This document shows positions 29,092 through 37,904 of a DNA stretch of 64,000 bases, one piece after another. Source of the DNA: Gilliamella sp. Choc5-1 (GTDB lineage Bacteria; Pseudomonadota; Gammaproteobacteria; Enterobacterales; Orbaceae); assembly GCF_001690595.1 (NCBI RefSeq), contig NZ_LZHH01000109.1:1-64000 (forward strand), given 5' to 3'. Each line of letters starts with the position of its first letter. The first letter of the stretch is position 1. The notes under the pieces are model-generated. The model made no database searches, was not told the DNA's origin, and worked only from the letters and a program-made list of their open reading frames with translations. The position numbers and the translations under genes were made by a program.

Positions 29092-30033
29092 ATGATTAAT
29101 GCGTTTGGATTAAAAAACAAACAATTGGTAAAAATTAATGAAGGCGATATAAATAATGCGGCTTGGGTTGATTTAATTGAACCAGAAGAAGCTGATCGTG
29201 ACTTTGTTTTAACACATTTAGGACAAAACTTAGCAACCAGTATTGAGTTAGATGATATCGAAGCATCAGCGCGTTTTTTTGAAGATAATGAGGGTTTACA
29301 TGTCCATTCCTTCTTTTTTTACGAAGATGCAGAAGATCGTGCGGGCAATTCAACGGTCGCTTTCACTGTGCATAATGGCCGTTTATTTACATTGCGCGAA
29401 CGCGATTTACCGGCATTTCGTTTATATCGAATGCGTTCACGTTATCAAACTATGGGTGATGGCAACCCTTATGAAGTACTGCTTGATTTATTCGAAGTAA
29501 AAGTTGAACAATTAGCCGATCAAATTGAAAATATCTATAGTGAACTTGAAGAGTTGAGCTTAATTATTATGGATCGCTCAGCGCAAGAACATTATGATGA
29601 GGCTATTACCTCATTAGCTGAACTTGAAGATACGGCTTGGAAAGTGCGCCTTTGTTTAATGGATAGCCAGCGTGCGGTCAATTATTTAGTTCGTCGTGCT
29701 AAAATGCCTGTAGATCAGCTAGAACAAGCTCGTGAAGTGATTCGAGATATTGAATCGCTTGTGCCGCATAATGAATCATTATTTCAAAAAGTGAACTTTT
29801 TAATGCAAGCAGCAACCAGTTTTATTAATATTGAACAAAGCCGAATTATTAAAATTTTCTCGGTGGTTTCGGTTGTGTTTTTACCACCAACAGTGGTGGC
29901 ATCGGCTTATGGTATGAACTTTGAATTTATGCCCGAATTAAAATGGGAATATGGTTACCCATTTTCGTTACTATTAATGTTACTAGCAGGTGTTGCGCCT
30001 TATATTTACTTTAAACTTAAGAAGTGGTTATAG
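29092..30033 (+). CDS. corA: Magnesium/cobalt transport protein CorA
   Basis: CorA is a pentameric inner-membrane Mg2+ channel. The protein has 313 residues. A long acidic cytoplasmic part with coiled-coil helices (about residues 140-250) leads into two C-terminal membrane segments. The selectivity motif YGMN has its GMN at residues 274-276, just after the first segment, and the tail ends KLKKWL. A good AGGAGG ribosome binding site precedes the ATG. No neighbour shares its role. Confidence 0.96.
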   Translation: MINAFGLKNKQLVKINEGDINNAAWVDLIEPEEADRDFVLTHLGQNLATSIELDDIEASARFFEDNEGLHVHSFFFYEDAEDRAGNSTVAFTVHNGRLFTLRERDLPAFRLYRMRSRYQTMGDGNPYEVLLDLFEVKVEQLADQIENIYSELEELSLIIMDRSAQEHYDEAITSLAELEDTAWKVRLCLMDSQRAVNYLVRRAKMPVDQLEQAREVIRDIESLVPHNESLFQKVNFLMQAATSFINIEQSRIIKIFSVVSVVFLPPTVVASAYGMNFEFMPELKWEYGYPFSLLLMLLAGVAPYIYFKLKKWL

Positions 30034-30193
30034 ATCTATTTACTTAACGTTGCTATTACTCACTGATATGGTAATAGTATGGCAAAAATCATTTTGTCGT
30101 CGCTATTTAGAATCGCTGAGTGACTTTAATGTAACTATTAGATAGTTAAACTTGTTGTTTGAATAGAAATGAATTGATCATAAAGGAAATAAC

Positions 30194-31153
30194 ATGAATC
30201 AATATGCACTAGTCACCGATATTGGTGGAACCAATGCCAGATTTGCACTTTATAACTTAGCAACCAATGAATTATCTTCAATTACTAAAGTACTTATTGC
30301 AAAAGATGATGTGTTATTAACATTAATTAAAAATTATTTAGCAGCCCAATCGGTAATTGTTAAAATGGCATGTATTGCTATCGCTTGCCCGATTGATGAT
30401 AGTGATGTGATAAAAATGACAAATAACAATTTGTCATTTTCACGTTCAGAGCTTGTTAAAGAGTTAAACCTGACTAAGCTTGAAGTGATTAATGATTTTA
30501 CAGCGGTATCAATGTCAATTGCTAAACTACCAAAACAAGATCTTGTAAAAATTGGTGGTGATGAACCTGATTTAAATTATCCCATTGCGATTTATGGTGC
30601 AGGAACAGGGCTTGGTGTGTCACATCTGATTAAAGTCAATGAACATTGGGTTACGTTACCAGGAGAGGGCGGACATACCGAACTGCCAATGATAAGTGAT
30701 GATGAAGATCGGATTTTAGCTGAACTACGCAAAAAATTTGGGCGTGTTTCTACCGAGCGGTTTTTATCAGGCAATGGTATTGTCAATATTTATCAAGCGT
30801 TGTTACAAATTAATAATCAACCAGTAATAGAGATTACACCCGATATTATTGTTGAGAAAGCTCTATCAAAAAGTTGTCCACTTTGTTTACAAACGTTAAC
30901 CTATTTTTGTACTTTTATGGGGCGTTTTGGTGGTAATTTGGCATTAACGCTTAATACGCAAGGCGGTGTTTATATTGCAGGTGGGATTGTACCGCGTTTT
31001 ATTGAATTTTTTAAAGCATCACCATTTAGGCAGGCTTTTGAACATAAAGGCCGTATGTCATACTTAGTCAAAAAAGTTCCTGTTTATGTGATAACACATG
31101 AAGATCCAGGTTTATTTGGCGCTGGTGTTTATTTACAAAATTGTCTTATATAA
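30194..31153 (+). CDS. glk: Glucokinase
   Basis: Glk phosphorylates free intracellular glucose with ATP. The protein has 319 residues, about the size of E. coli Glk. The phosphate-binding motif DIGGTNARFAL begins at D9. Further on come VINDFTAVSM, YGAGTGLGVSHL and LPGEGGHTELP, all typical of the bacterial Glk family rather than ROK kinases. It probably uses glucose released by the GH4 enzyme. The ycgL and ycgN genes follow within 25 bp, suggesting an operon. Confidence 0.95.
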   Translation: MNQYALVTDIGGTNARFALYNLATNELSSITKVLIAKDDVLLTLIKNYLAAQSVIVKMACIAIACPIDDSDVIKMTNNNLSFSRSELVKELNLTKLEVINDFTAVSMSIAKLPKQDLVKIGGDEPDLNYPIAIYGAGTGLGVSHLIKVNEHWVTLPGEGGHTELPMISDDEDRILAELRKKFGRVSTERFLSGNGIVNIYQALLQINNQPVIEITPDIIVEKALSKSCPLCLQTLTYFCTFMGRFGGNLALTLNTQGGVYIAGGIVPRFIEFFKASPFRQAFEHKGRMSYLVKKVPVYVITHEDPGLFGAGVYLQNCLI

Positions 31154-31178
31154 TATTGATGAGTAAAGGTTTTATTTT

Positions 31179-31427
31179 ATGATGTGGTGTTATATTTATC
31201 GAAGCACTAAAAAAGAAAATTGTTATTTATATATGGAAAATGAAAATGATTTTTCGACTATTCCTGAAAAAATAATGTCTATTTTTGGTTCGCCGGTATT
31301 TGTGATGAAAGTACTTCTTGATGGCAAACGACGTTTTGTGGTGGGAACTTCGGATGAAATTGAAGAAAAAATCAAAACTGATGGATTTTTTTTACAAATG
31401 TTAAAAGAAGATGATTTTAAAGTATGA
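31179..31427 (+). CDS. ycgL: YcgL-domain protein
   Basis: 82 residues of the UPF0745 family. [17 protein letters not shown] at the N-terminus and a GFFLQM segment near the end match recalled E. coli YcgL. The function is unknown. It overlaps ycgN by 4 bp (ATGA type), so translation is coupled. The order ycgL-ycgN matches the E. coli neighbourhood. Confidence 0.9.
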   Translation: MMWCYIYRSTKKENCYLYMENENDFSTIPEKIMSIFGSPVFVMKVLLDGKRRFVVGTSDEIEEKIKTDGFFLQMLKEDDFKV

Positions 31428-31846
31428 TTGAATCATTTTGGGAGAACAAAACATTAGAACAGATGAGTGACGACGAATGGGAACAACTTTGCGATGGTTG
31501 TGGCCAGTGTTGCTTAAATAAATTAATGGATGAAGATACTGACGAAATATTATATACCAATGTCGCTTGCAATTTGCTTGATTCTAATACTTGTCAATGT
31601 AAACACTATTATAATCGCTTTGATTACGAACCTGATTGTATCAAGTTGACTCGTGATAATCTTCTTACTATTGAATGGTTGCCATTAACTTGTACTTATC
31701 GATATTTTTCTGAGACAGGACAATTACCAGATTGGCATCCGCTTATTACGGGCAATAAGAAACTTATGCACAAGCTAAAAATTTCGGTTAAAAATCGAAT
31801 TGTTTATGAAAAAGATGTAATTTGTTGGGAAGACCATATTCTTTAA
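31424..31846 (+). CDS. ycgN: YcgN family (UPF0260) cysteine-cluster protein
   Basis: 140 residues. The N-terminal metal-binding signature [12 protein letters not shown] is followed by further cysteines in [14 protein letters not shown] and DCIKL. It belongs to the YkgJ-like CxxxxCxxC family, probably binding zinc or an Fe-S cluster. The function is not established. It overlaps ycgL by 4 bp and ends the glk-ycgL-ycgN unit. I see no good terminator on the plus strand before the convergent yggT. Confidence 0.9.
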   Translation: MIESFWENKTLEQMSDDEWEQLCDGCGQCCLNKLMDEDTDEILYTNVACNLLDSNTCQCKHYYNRFDYEPDCIKLTRDNLLTIEWLPLTCTYRYFSETGQLPDWHPLITGNKKLMHKLKISVKNRIVYEKDVICWEDHIL

Positions 31847-31977
31847 AAAAGAGAAATAAAAAAACTGAAATAAAATCAATTTTTTCCTGACCGTTTTTTA
31901 CTTGTAATAACACCTTTTTTATTGGTTAACTTTCAGTATTGGAAAAATTTATAGTTATTTATTTACTTTTGATTAGA

Positions 31978-32007
31978 TCAAAAAAGCTCACTTTTAGCGA
32001 GCCTTTT
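31978..32007 (-). terminator. Rho-independent terminator of yggT
   Basis: On the minus strand AAGGCTCGC pairs with GTGAGCTTT around a 5-nt loop, with two G-T pairs, and runs into TTTTTT. It lies about 45 bp beyond the yggT stop. Confidence 0.72.
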
Positions 32008-32048
32008 GGTGACAATTTAAGGAAGCTGTTGTTCCTACTTATCTGAAT

Positions 32049-32606
32049 TTAAAGTACAAACCATAAATATCCCATGATATCAGTAGCAAACATATTTAAA
32101 AACATCAAAATAAATACAAAAATCATAAATGAAATATCGATCATACCAATAGGTGGTACAATGCGTCGAATTGGTGCTATAAATGGTTCTGTTAGTTGGG
32201 CAAGCAACTCATCGGCATTCGACTGTCCTCGGCTTACCCAACTTAAAATTGCTCTAAATAGTAATAACCAAAATAATAGATGTCCAAATGCGTGAGCGAT
32301 GGCTGCAACGGCATATAAAAGATATCCAATAGGCCAGTTTAAATTATTGATGATTCCATAATAGCCAATAAAGGTAATTTTTATAAAAGCAAAAAAGTAT
32401 AAAACAACCCATGTCGCCGTATCTATCTGTTTAATAGAAGGAATAACTTTGCGCAGTGGTGCAATAATTGGCTGGGTTATTCGGACAATAAATTGGGTAA
32501 ATGGATTATAGAAATTGACCCGTACACGTTGCATCCATATGCGCAAAATTAAAGCATATAAGCATGCCGTTAAAAGGGTTTTTCCTAAAAAATAAAGCGA
32601 TGCCAT
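32049..32606 (-). CDS. yggT: YggT family inner-membrane protein
   Basis: 185 residues made of two similar halves, each with hydrophobic helices and a QPIIAPLRKVIPSI- or EPFIAPIRRIVPPIG-type motif. This is the hallmark of the duplicated YggT family. Its role is unclear, possibly linked to osmotic stress or membrane organisation. The yggS gene lies 36 bp upstream on the same strand. The usual downstream yggU is absent, because a terminator follows. Confidence 0.93.
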   Translation of the reverse strand: MASLYFLGKTLLTACLYALILRIWMQRVRVNFYNPFTQFIVRITQPIIAPLRKVIPSIKQIDTATWVVLYFFAFIKITFIGYYGIINNLNWPIGYLLYAVAAIAHAFGHLLFWLLLFRAILSWVSRGQSNADELLAQLTEPFIAPIRRIVPPIGMIDISFMIFVFILMFLNMFATDIMGYLWFVL

Positions 32607-32642
32607 TTAAGACTCCTTAAAATAAATTATCTAGGCAATATA

Positions 32643-33344
32643 TCACAAATACTGCCTTGCTCCAAAAATTGCCGTGCCGATGCGAACCATTGTGCTACCT
32701 GCAACAATCGCAGCTTGCATATCGTTACTCATGCCCATAGATAATGTGTCCATAAATGGGTAATCGGCTTGTAAAGAATGTAACAGTTCCTGCATTTTGG
32801 TAAAGACATGTAATTGTTTGTCAAAATCATTTTCAATTTCAGGAATAGCCATTAAACCGCGTAATTTTAAATTGGGTAGTGCAATTATTTGCTTAGCCAA
32901 ATCAGCAACTTGCTCAGGTAAAATTCCTGATTTACTTGCTTCGTGGCTAATATTGACCTGAATTAATACATTTAATTTAGCCATTGATGTAGGGCGCTGG
33001 TCATTTAAACGTTGTGCAATTTTGAAGCGATCAATGGTATGCATCCAATCAAAGTGTTCGGCAACTAATTTGCTTTTGTTCGATTGTAATGGCCCAATAA
33101 AATGCCACGTTAATGGAGTGTTGGGCTGTGTTTGTTTAAAGTGGAGGATCTTTTCAACACCTTCTTGAACATAGTTTTCACCAAAAGAAAGTTGGCCTGC
33201 ATCTATTGCTTGTTTGATTAAGGCCACAGGTTTTGTTTTACTGACCGCAATAAGTTCAATTGTATTGGGATCTCTTTCGCATTTTTCTGCTATTTTTTGA
33301 ATGGTGCTTTTTATAGTAAGTAAATTGTCACGTACTGTATTCAT
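32643..33344 (-). CDS. yggS: YggS-family pyridoxal phosphate homeostasis protein
   Basis: 233 residues of the PLPBP family. The PLP-lysine is in IAVSKTKP near residue 37, followed by FGENYVQEG, WHFIGPLQSNK and LSMGMSNDM. It binds PLP, has no known enzymatic activity, and keeps B6 and amino-acid pools balanced. The frame could start with a TTG at 33356; the ATG at 33344 has GGGA properly placed and is preferred. The divergent pilT start is only 37 bp away. Confidence 0.94.
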   Translation of the reverse strand: MNTVRDNLLTIKSTIQKIAEKCERDPNTIELIAVSKTKPVALIKQAIDAGQLSFGENYVQEGVEKILHFKQTQPNTPLTWHFIGPLQSNKSKLVAEHFDWMHTIDRFKIAQRLNDQRPTSMAKLNVLIQVNISHEASKSGILPEQVADLAKQIIALPNLKLRGLMAIPEIENDFDKQLHVFTKMQELLHSLQADYPFMDTLSMGMSNDMQAAIVAGSTMVRIGTAIFGARQYL

Positions 33345-33381
33345 GTTAATTCCCAATTAATAAACTAATAGGTCAAATGTA

Positions 33382-34323
33382 ATGTTAAATTCGTTGTTGT
33401 CGCTTAGTGTAACGCAAAAAGCATCCGATTTGCACCTTTCAAGTGGTGAAGTTGCACGCATTCGCATTAATGGACAATTACAGTGTTTATCTAATGAAAA
33501 GCTATCACATTTAAAGTTAGAAACTGAGCTATTAACGTTACTTAATCAATCACAAAAAACACAATTACAGAAAAATAAACAAATTGATTTAGCTTACCAA
33601 TCCCCTGAAATAGGCCGTTTTAGAGTCAATATCTTTTATCAACAGCGCGGTATTTCGGCGGTGTTTCGAATCATTAAAAATCATATTCCCGATCTCGCTG
33701 AAATAGGTGTGCCTGACATTGTTAAAAAACTAATAACGTATGAAAGTGGTATTATTTTAGTTACTGGAGCCACAGGAAGTGGCAAATCAACGACGCTTGC
33801 ATCATTAATTGAGCATATTAATTTAACTCAATCTAAGCATATTATTACTTTAGAAGATCCTATTGAATTTATTTATCACAATCAACATTCATTAATTCAA
33901 CAAAGGGAGCTTACAAATTTTGATCATGCACTTGATAGTCTTTTAAGGCAAGATCCTGACATAATTTTGCTTGGGGAATTACGTAATAAAAAAGCGATTC
34001 AAACGGCTTTGACAATAGCAGAAACAGGGCACTTAGTTTTTGCTACGTTGCATACATGTTCTGCTGTTCAAAGTATTAATCGTATTATTGATGTATTTGA
34101 TGAAAGTTCGCGTAATTTTATTCGCATGCAATTATCAAATAATTTAAGAGTAATTATCAGTCAACAGTTAGTACCTACGGAGAATGGTCGTAAAGCGTTA
34201 TTTGAAATCCTTATCAATACATCAGCTGTTAGTAATTTGATTAATGAAGGTAAAATTAAGCAGATTTTTTCACTTATGCAGACAGGGCAACAATATGGAA
34301 TGCAAGTGATGCCAAAAAGTTAA
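33382..34323 (+). CDS. pilT: PilT-family twitching-motility ATPase
   Basis: 313 residues. The Walker A GATGSGKST is at residues 129-137. Next come TLEDPIEFIY (Asp box), LLRQDPDIILLGELR (Walker B) and TGHLVFATLHTCSA (His box). PilT retracts type IV pili; E. coli YggR is the short homologue in the same yggS-proC neighbourhood. Canonical PilT is about 345 residues, so the N-terminal domain is slightly short and the C-terminus is trimmed. With comEC present, a DNA-uptake pilus is plausible. No pilin genes are in the window. Confidence 0.86.
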   Translation: MLNSLLSLSVTQKASDLHLSSGEVARIRINGQLQCLSNEKLSHLKLETELLTLLNQSQKTQLQKNKQIDLAYQSPEIGRFRVNIFYQQRGISAVFRIIKNHIPDLAEIGVPDIVKKLITYESGIILVTGATGSGKSTTLASLIEHINLTQSKHIITLEDPIEFIYHNQHSLIQQRELTNFDHALDSLLRQDPDIILLGELRNKKAIQTALTIAETGHLVFATLHTCSAVQSINRIIDVFDESSRNFIRMQLSNNLRVIISQQLVPTENGRKALFEILINTSAVSNLINEGKIKQIFSLMQTGQQYGMQVMPKS

Positions 34324-34439
34324 CATCATTTACTCTTTTATAAAACTTGATGTTGAATTTTTTTGATACAAAATTTTGAGATTTATATTTAAAATCATTT
34401 ATAATCTTCCAAATAGTCTTTTGCAAAAGAGGGTAATAA

Positions 34440-35249
34440 ATGGATCAACGAATTGGTTTTATTGGCTTAGGCAATATGGGTAATGCGATACTGCAAGGTA
34501 TTTTAGCAAGCAATATTGTATCAGGAACACAAATGTATGTTTATGACCCCCATCCTGATAAAGGCCAAATGCTGAATCAAAATTATGCTATCAATAATCT
34601 TGATTCTGCAAGAGAGGTTGCTCGTGAGTCGGATATTGTATTTGTTGCCGTTAAACCCAATGTGATTGTGGATGTACTTAATGATATTCAAAAAGAATTA
34701 AAAAAGAACACTATCGTTATTTCAATTGCTGCGGGCGTTACTATTAAAACAATTGCAAAATGTGTTGGTTATGAACAAAAAATTGTTCGTGTTATGCCAA
34801 ATACCCCCGCACTTGTTAATGCTGCTATGTGTTCAATTACGCCAAATACTGAAATTACTGATGAAGAACTGTTGATTGTAAAAAAGTTATTAAATTGCAT
34901 TGGTGAAACCGAAGTTGTGCCTGAATATTTAATTGATGCTGTTATTGGTGCTAGTGGCTCTTCTCCTGCTTTTGTTTTTATGTTTATTGAGGCACTTGCT
35001 GATGGTGCAGTAAAAGGTGGGTTATCAAGAAAACAAGCTTATAAGTTTGCAGCACAAGCTGTTTTGGGATCGGCAAAGCTATTATTAGAAACAGGGAAGC
35101 ATCCAGGCGAATTAAAAGATATGGTTTGTTCGCCAGCAGGTACGACTATTGAAGGCGTTCATGCGCTTGAAGAAAAAGGATTTAGAGCTGCAGTTATTAA
35201 TGCAGTAGAAGCAACAATAAAAAAATCTCAAATAATGGCAAAAGATTAA
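34440..35249 (+). CDS. proC: Pyrroline-5-carboxylate reductase
   Basis: ProC makes proline from pyrroline-5-carboxylate using NAD(P)H. The protein has 269 residues, as in E. coli. The Rossmann motif GFIGLGNMG is at residues 6-14. Next come FVAVKPN, SIAAGVTI, VRVMPNTPALV, the C-terminal SGSSPAFVFMF and the signature MVCSPAGTTIEGV. An AGAGGG ribosome binding site precedes the ATG. It follows pilT by 116 bp and is succeeded by a hairpin. Confidence 0.96.
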   Translation: MDQRIGFIGLGNMGNAILQGILASNIVSGTQMYVYDPHPDKGQMLNQNYAINNLDSAREVARESDIVFVAVKPNVIVDVLNDIQKELKKNTIVISIAAGVTIKTIAKCVGYEQKIVRVMPNTPALVNAAMCSITPNTEITDEELLIVKKLLNCIGETEVVPEYLIDAVIGASGSSPAFVFMFIEALADGAVKGGLSRKQAYKFAAQAVLGSAKLLLETGKHPGELKDMVCSPAGTTIEGVHALEEKGFRAAVINAVEATIKKSQIMAKD

Positions 35250-35552
35250 TATGATAAAATTTATAATGTTATATCTTTAAATTAGCGTTATGAATTATTT
35301 TTACTAATATAATAAGCAATCTTTTAAAAAAGATTGCTTGCATTAGCAAACTAATTATGAGTAAATAGACCCAAGCATACGACATGCGGATTTATTTTAT
35401 AACATTTAGATATATATAGTTTGTAGTTTACTTCGTCCTTGGAATTAGTTTTCTTCAGTACCCTCTTCTTAGTGTTAATAAGTAATCTAGGTTTTATGTT
35501 TTTAAATATAGCCCTTAGTGGCTGAGATTAATTTATTTATAGGAAGATTATT
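35250..35552. other. proC-csp intergenic region with hairpin and long cold-shock leader
   Basis: 303 bp. A hairpin (AAGCAATCTTTT at 35314-35325 with AAAAGATTGCTT at 35328-35339) lies 64 bp after proC and may end its mRNA, although no T-tract follows. The remaining 200 bp is probably promoter and a long 5' leader, usual for cold-shock genes. I could not identify a clear cold box. AGGAAG precedes the csp start. Confidence 0.45.
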
Positions 35553-35762
35553 ATGTCTAAGAAAACTGGTCAAGTTAAATGGTTCAACGAAAGTAAAGGT
35601 TTTGGTTTTATTTCTCCTGCAGATGGTAGCAAAGATGTATTTGTACACTTTTCTGCAATTTCAGGCGATGGTTTCAAAACGTTAGGGGAAGGGCAACAGG
35701 TAGAATTTTCTATTCAAGATAGCCCGCGTGGTCCTGCCGCTGTAGATGTTGCAATTATCTAA
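35553..35762 (+). CDS. csp: Cold-shock protein, CspE/CspC type
   Basis: 69 residues, a single cold-shock (OB-fold) domain. Both RNA-binding motifs are present, KGFGFI and VFVHFSAI. The N-terminus [19 protein letters not shown] and the segment [14 protein letters not shown] are closest to recalled CspE/CspC. It binds single-stranded RNA and acts as an RNA chaperone or antiterminator. It is monocistronic, with a terminator 26 bp after the stop. Confidence 0.95.
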   Translation: MSKKTGQVKWFNESKGFGFISPADGSKDVFVHFSAISGDGFKTLGEGQQVEFSIQDSPRGPAAVDVAII

Positions 35763-35787
35763 AAACTATTCTTTATCTTTTTGTTTA

Positions 35788-35830
35788 TCACTTTATGAGC
35801 AAAATATTTACTCATAAAGTGATTTATTCT
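35788..35830 (+). terminator. Terminator of the cold-shock gene
   Basis: TCACTTTATGAG (35788-35799) and CTCATAAAGTGA (35811-35822) form a perfect 12-bp stem with an 11-nt loop. TTTATTCT follows. Confidence 0.75.
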
Positions 35831-35938
35831 ATAGCACTTCAGCTAAAGTCTTTCAGTATTATATTCTGGTTATTTTAAGTGTACAATTTTTTATTTTTAG
35901 TAAATTATTATTAATATATATAAATGTAAGGAAATACA

Positions 35939-36194
35939 ATGAAAAAATTACTGTTATTTATTGGCTTTTAGGGCTTTGTTCTACTGCTATGGCTGATTTA
36001 TCTCAAAGCTGCAAAACTTATTTTAATAAACTTGATAATTTAGTTAAGCTTGTTCCCGAAAATGAAGCAAGCAAACAACAAATAGAATTACAAAAAAACA
36101 AATTTCCTTGATGTCAATTGAAAAGCAAGAATTTTCATGTAAAAAGGGAATTGAACTATATACACAAATCGAACATTTAGTATTTAAAAAATAA
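35939..36194 (+). pseudogene. Broken tandem copy of the downstream DUF5339-like secreted protein
   Basis: The ATG at 35939 has AAGGAAA before it, but the frame stops after ten codons. Shifting frame restores LGLCSTAMADLSQSCKTYF and a further 30 residues alignable with the gene at 36348. A second shift near FP restores LMSIEKQEFSCKKGIELYT and ends KK-stop at 36194. Both the signal-peptide region and the body are thus interrupted. The upstream flank also resembles that of the intact gene (TTATAT, CTGGTTATTT versus CTTGGCTATTT). It is a decayed tandem duplicate. Confidence 0.8.
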
Positions 36195-36347
36195 TACAAA
36201 TAAATAAATGAACATGTTAAGTGATCATTATTAATTTTGTATATATAGACTTCCCTTCCAAAATTCTTTATTATATCTTGGCTATTTCAAGCATTAATTA
36301 TCATTTTTAATGATATTTCTAATAAATTTATGATATAAGGGAAGAAA

Positions 36348-36629
36348 ATGAAAAAGTTATTATTATCTGTTGCGCTATTAGGTTTTTCTACTATTTCTAT
36401 GGCAGCGGATTTATCTGAATCATGTAAAACCTATTTTGATAAAGTTGATAGTTTAGTTAAAGCTATTCCTGAAGACTCTCTAACTAAACAACAATCAGAT
36501 ATGATGAAACAAAACTTAGAAACAGGTAAACAACAAGTTTCGTCAATGCCTGCAGATGCTCAAGAAGCAGCTTGTAAACAAGGTATCGAGTTACTTAAAC
36601 AAGTTGAAGCAAGTTTACCTAAAAAATAA
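36348..36629 (+). CDS. Small secreted protein, DUF5339-like
   Basis: 93 residues with a clear Sec signal peptide (MKKLLLSVALLGFSTISMA, cleavage about residue 19). The mature part of about 74 residues is helical and Lys/Gln-rich, with two cysteines (ESCKTYF and EAACKQGIEL) likely to form a disulfide in the periplasm. It resembles small Pasteurellaceae-type DUF5339 proteins, an attribution from memory. The function is unknown. A degenerate copy lies just upstream. AAGGGAAG precedes the ATG. It is convergent with the nuclease gene, 17 bp away. Confidence 0.78.
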   Translation: MKKLLLSVALLGFSTISMAADLSESCKTYFDKVDSLVKAIPEDSLTKQQSDMMKQNLETGKQQVSSMPADAQEAACKQGIELLKQVEASLPKK

Positions 36630-36646
36630 GATTTTTTGAGTATAAT

Positions 36647-37129
36647 TTATCGTTTATTATGGCGATAATTCCATGGGGCTATTGGATGTTTATCTTTCCA
36701 TAGCCCTTTTTTGTTTTGTTTAGCTATTTTTTCTAGCTTTACCATTAACTTATTATTGGCAACTCCTTTATAACGGTATGCCCAAGCATAACCATTTTCA
36801 ACCATTTTTTCATTGATATTCACTTCATTTAAAAAAATAGTACCTAAACTTCGCTCATAGATATCTTTTTTACTTTCTTTAACAAAAACATTTTTAGCTG
36901 CAATGAGTGAAGCCAAATATTTTCGTGATGCATTACCATAAGCTTGCTTACTTTCTGGTGCATCGATATCAAGTAGACGAACACGGATTTTTTGTTTTTT
37001 GATAGTTAAGATATCAACTGTATCGCCATCAATTACTTTTACAACTTTACCATTGAAATCAGCATAAACTAGTGTGTTTGATAAAAAAAATAAAATAATA
37101 CAAATTAATAAAGGTTTTAAACGATTCAT
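36647..37129 (-). CDS. Exported thermonuclease-family (SNase-like) nuclease
   Basis: 160 residues with a signal peptide (hydrophobic run ending VYADF). The OB-fold nuclease domain shows VVKVIDGDTVDIL, the catalytic RVRLLDIDAPES and the second catalytic arginine in KDIYERSLG, followed by ENGYAWAY. This set matches active staphylococcal-nuclease homologues, which are Ca2+-dependent and non-specific. It probably acts in the periplasm or outside. It is a single gene, convergent with the small secreted protein. Confidence 0.9.
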   Translation of the reverse strand: MNRLKPLLICIILFFLSNTLVYADFNGKVVKVIDGDTVDILTIKKQKIRVRLLDIDAPESKQAYGNASRKYLASLIAAKNVFVKESKKDIYERSLGTIFLNEVNINEKMVENGYAWAYRYKGVANNKLMVKLEKIAKQNKKGLWKDKHPIAPWNYRHNKR

Positions 37130-37215
37130 TATAAATAAAAAAGTATAAAAATTTGTAGCATTATACAGGATTTTTCATGCTATAACTAAATATGGATTTA
37201 ATAAAAAAGAGATGA

Positions 37216-37248
37216 TGTCAACCTTATTTGTATTTAATAAGGCTGACA
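37216..37248 (-). terminator. Terminator of fabA
   Basis: On the minus strand TGTCAGCCTTATT pairs with AATAAGGTTGACA, a 13-bp stem with one G-T pair. TCTCTTTTTTATT follows a few bases later. It begins 18 bp past the fabA stop. Confidence 0.72.
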
Positions 37249-37265
37249 GAATGAGTAGCTTTAAA

Positions 37266-37787
37266 TTAAAAAGCGTTGGTATCTTGGAATAGACCTACTT
37301 TTAAATCAGATGCTTGATAAATAAGCTTACCATCAACAAAAACTTCACCATCACCGATACCCATAATTAATTTGCGATTAATAACACGTTTGAAATGGAT
37401 TTTATAGGTTACTTTTTTATTGGTTGGTAGTACTTGGCCAGTAAATTTTACCTCACCAACACCTAAAGCGCGGCCTTTCCCTTTACCACCAATCCAACCT
37501 AAATAAAATCCAACTAATTGCCACATAGCATCAAGTCCTAGGCAACCAGGCATAACTGGATCGTTTTTAAAATGACATTTAAAAAACCATAAATCGGGAT
37601 TAATATCAAGTTCAGCTTCAACAAAACCTTTGCCAAAGTTGCCACCGTTTTCATTCATTTCAATAATACGATCCATCATTAACATTAAATCAGATGGTAA
37701 TGGTGGTCCATCATGACCAAATAATTCATTATTGCCTGATTTAATTAAATCAGCTTTATCGTACGATGATTTACGTTCAAATGTCAT
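37266..37787 (-). CDS. fabA: 3-hydroxydecanoyl-ACP dehydratase/isomerase
   Basis: FabA dehydrates 3-hydroxyacyl-ACP and isomerises the C10 enoyl product, the first committed step to unsaturated fatty acids. The protein has 173 residues. The catalytic histidine is H72 in [17 protein letters not shown] and the aspartate is D86 in LDAMWQL. It lies 117 bp downstream of the Lon-like gene in the same orientation, the E. coli arrangement (ycbZ-fabA). I saw no obvious FadR or FabR site. Confidence 0.97.
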   Translation of the reverse strand: MTFERKSSYDKADLIKSGNNELFGHDGPPLPSDLMLMMDRIIEMNENGGNFGKGFVEAELDINPDLWFFKCHFKNDPVMPGCLGLDAMWQLVGFYLGWIGGKGKGRALGVGEVKFTGQVLPTNKKVTYKIHFKRVINRKLIMGIGDGEVFVDGKLIYQASDLKVGLFQDTNAF

Positions 37788-37904
37788 AAAAAAACCTTTT
37801 ATTTAATGTAAATTAAAACATGTTTTGAAAAATTGAAAGTTAACTAACTCTCTTTTCCTATTTCGTAATTAATAAAATTTTGAACCAAAGTTTATTTGGT
37901 ATTG

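Noticed and set aside
33382..34323. pilT as part of a complete pilus or secretion locus
   Set aside because: No pilin, secretin or assembly ATPase gene lies near. The pilT-yggS-proC-yggT neighbourhood is a standard arrangement in many proteobacteria.
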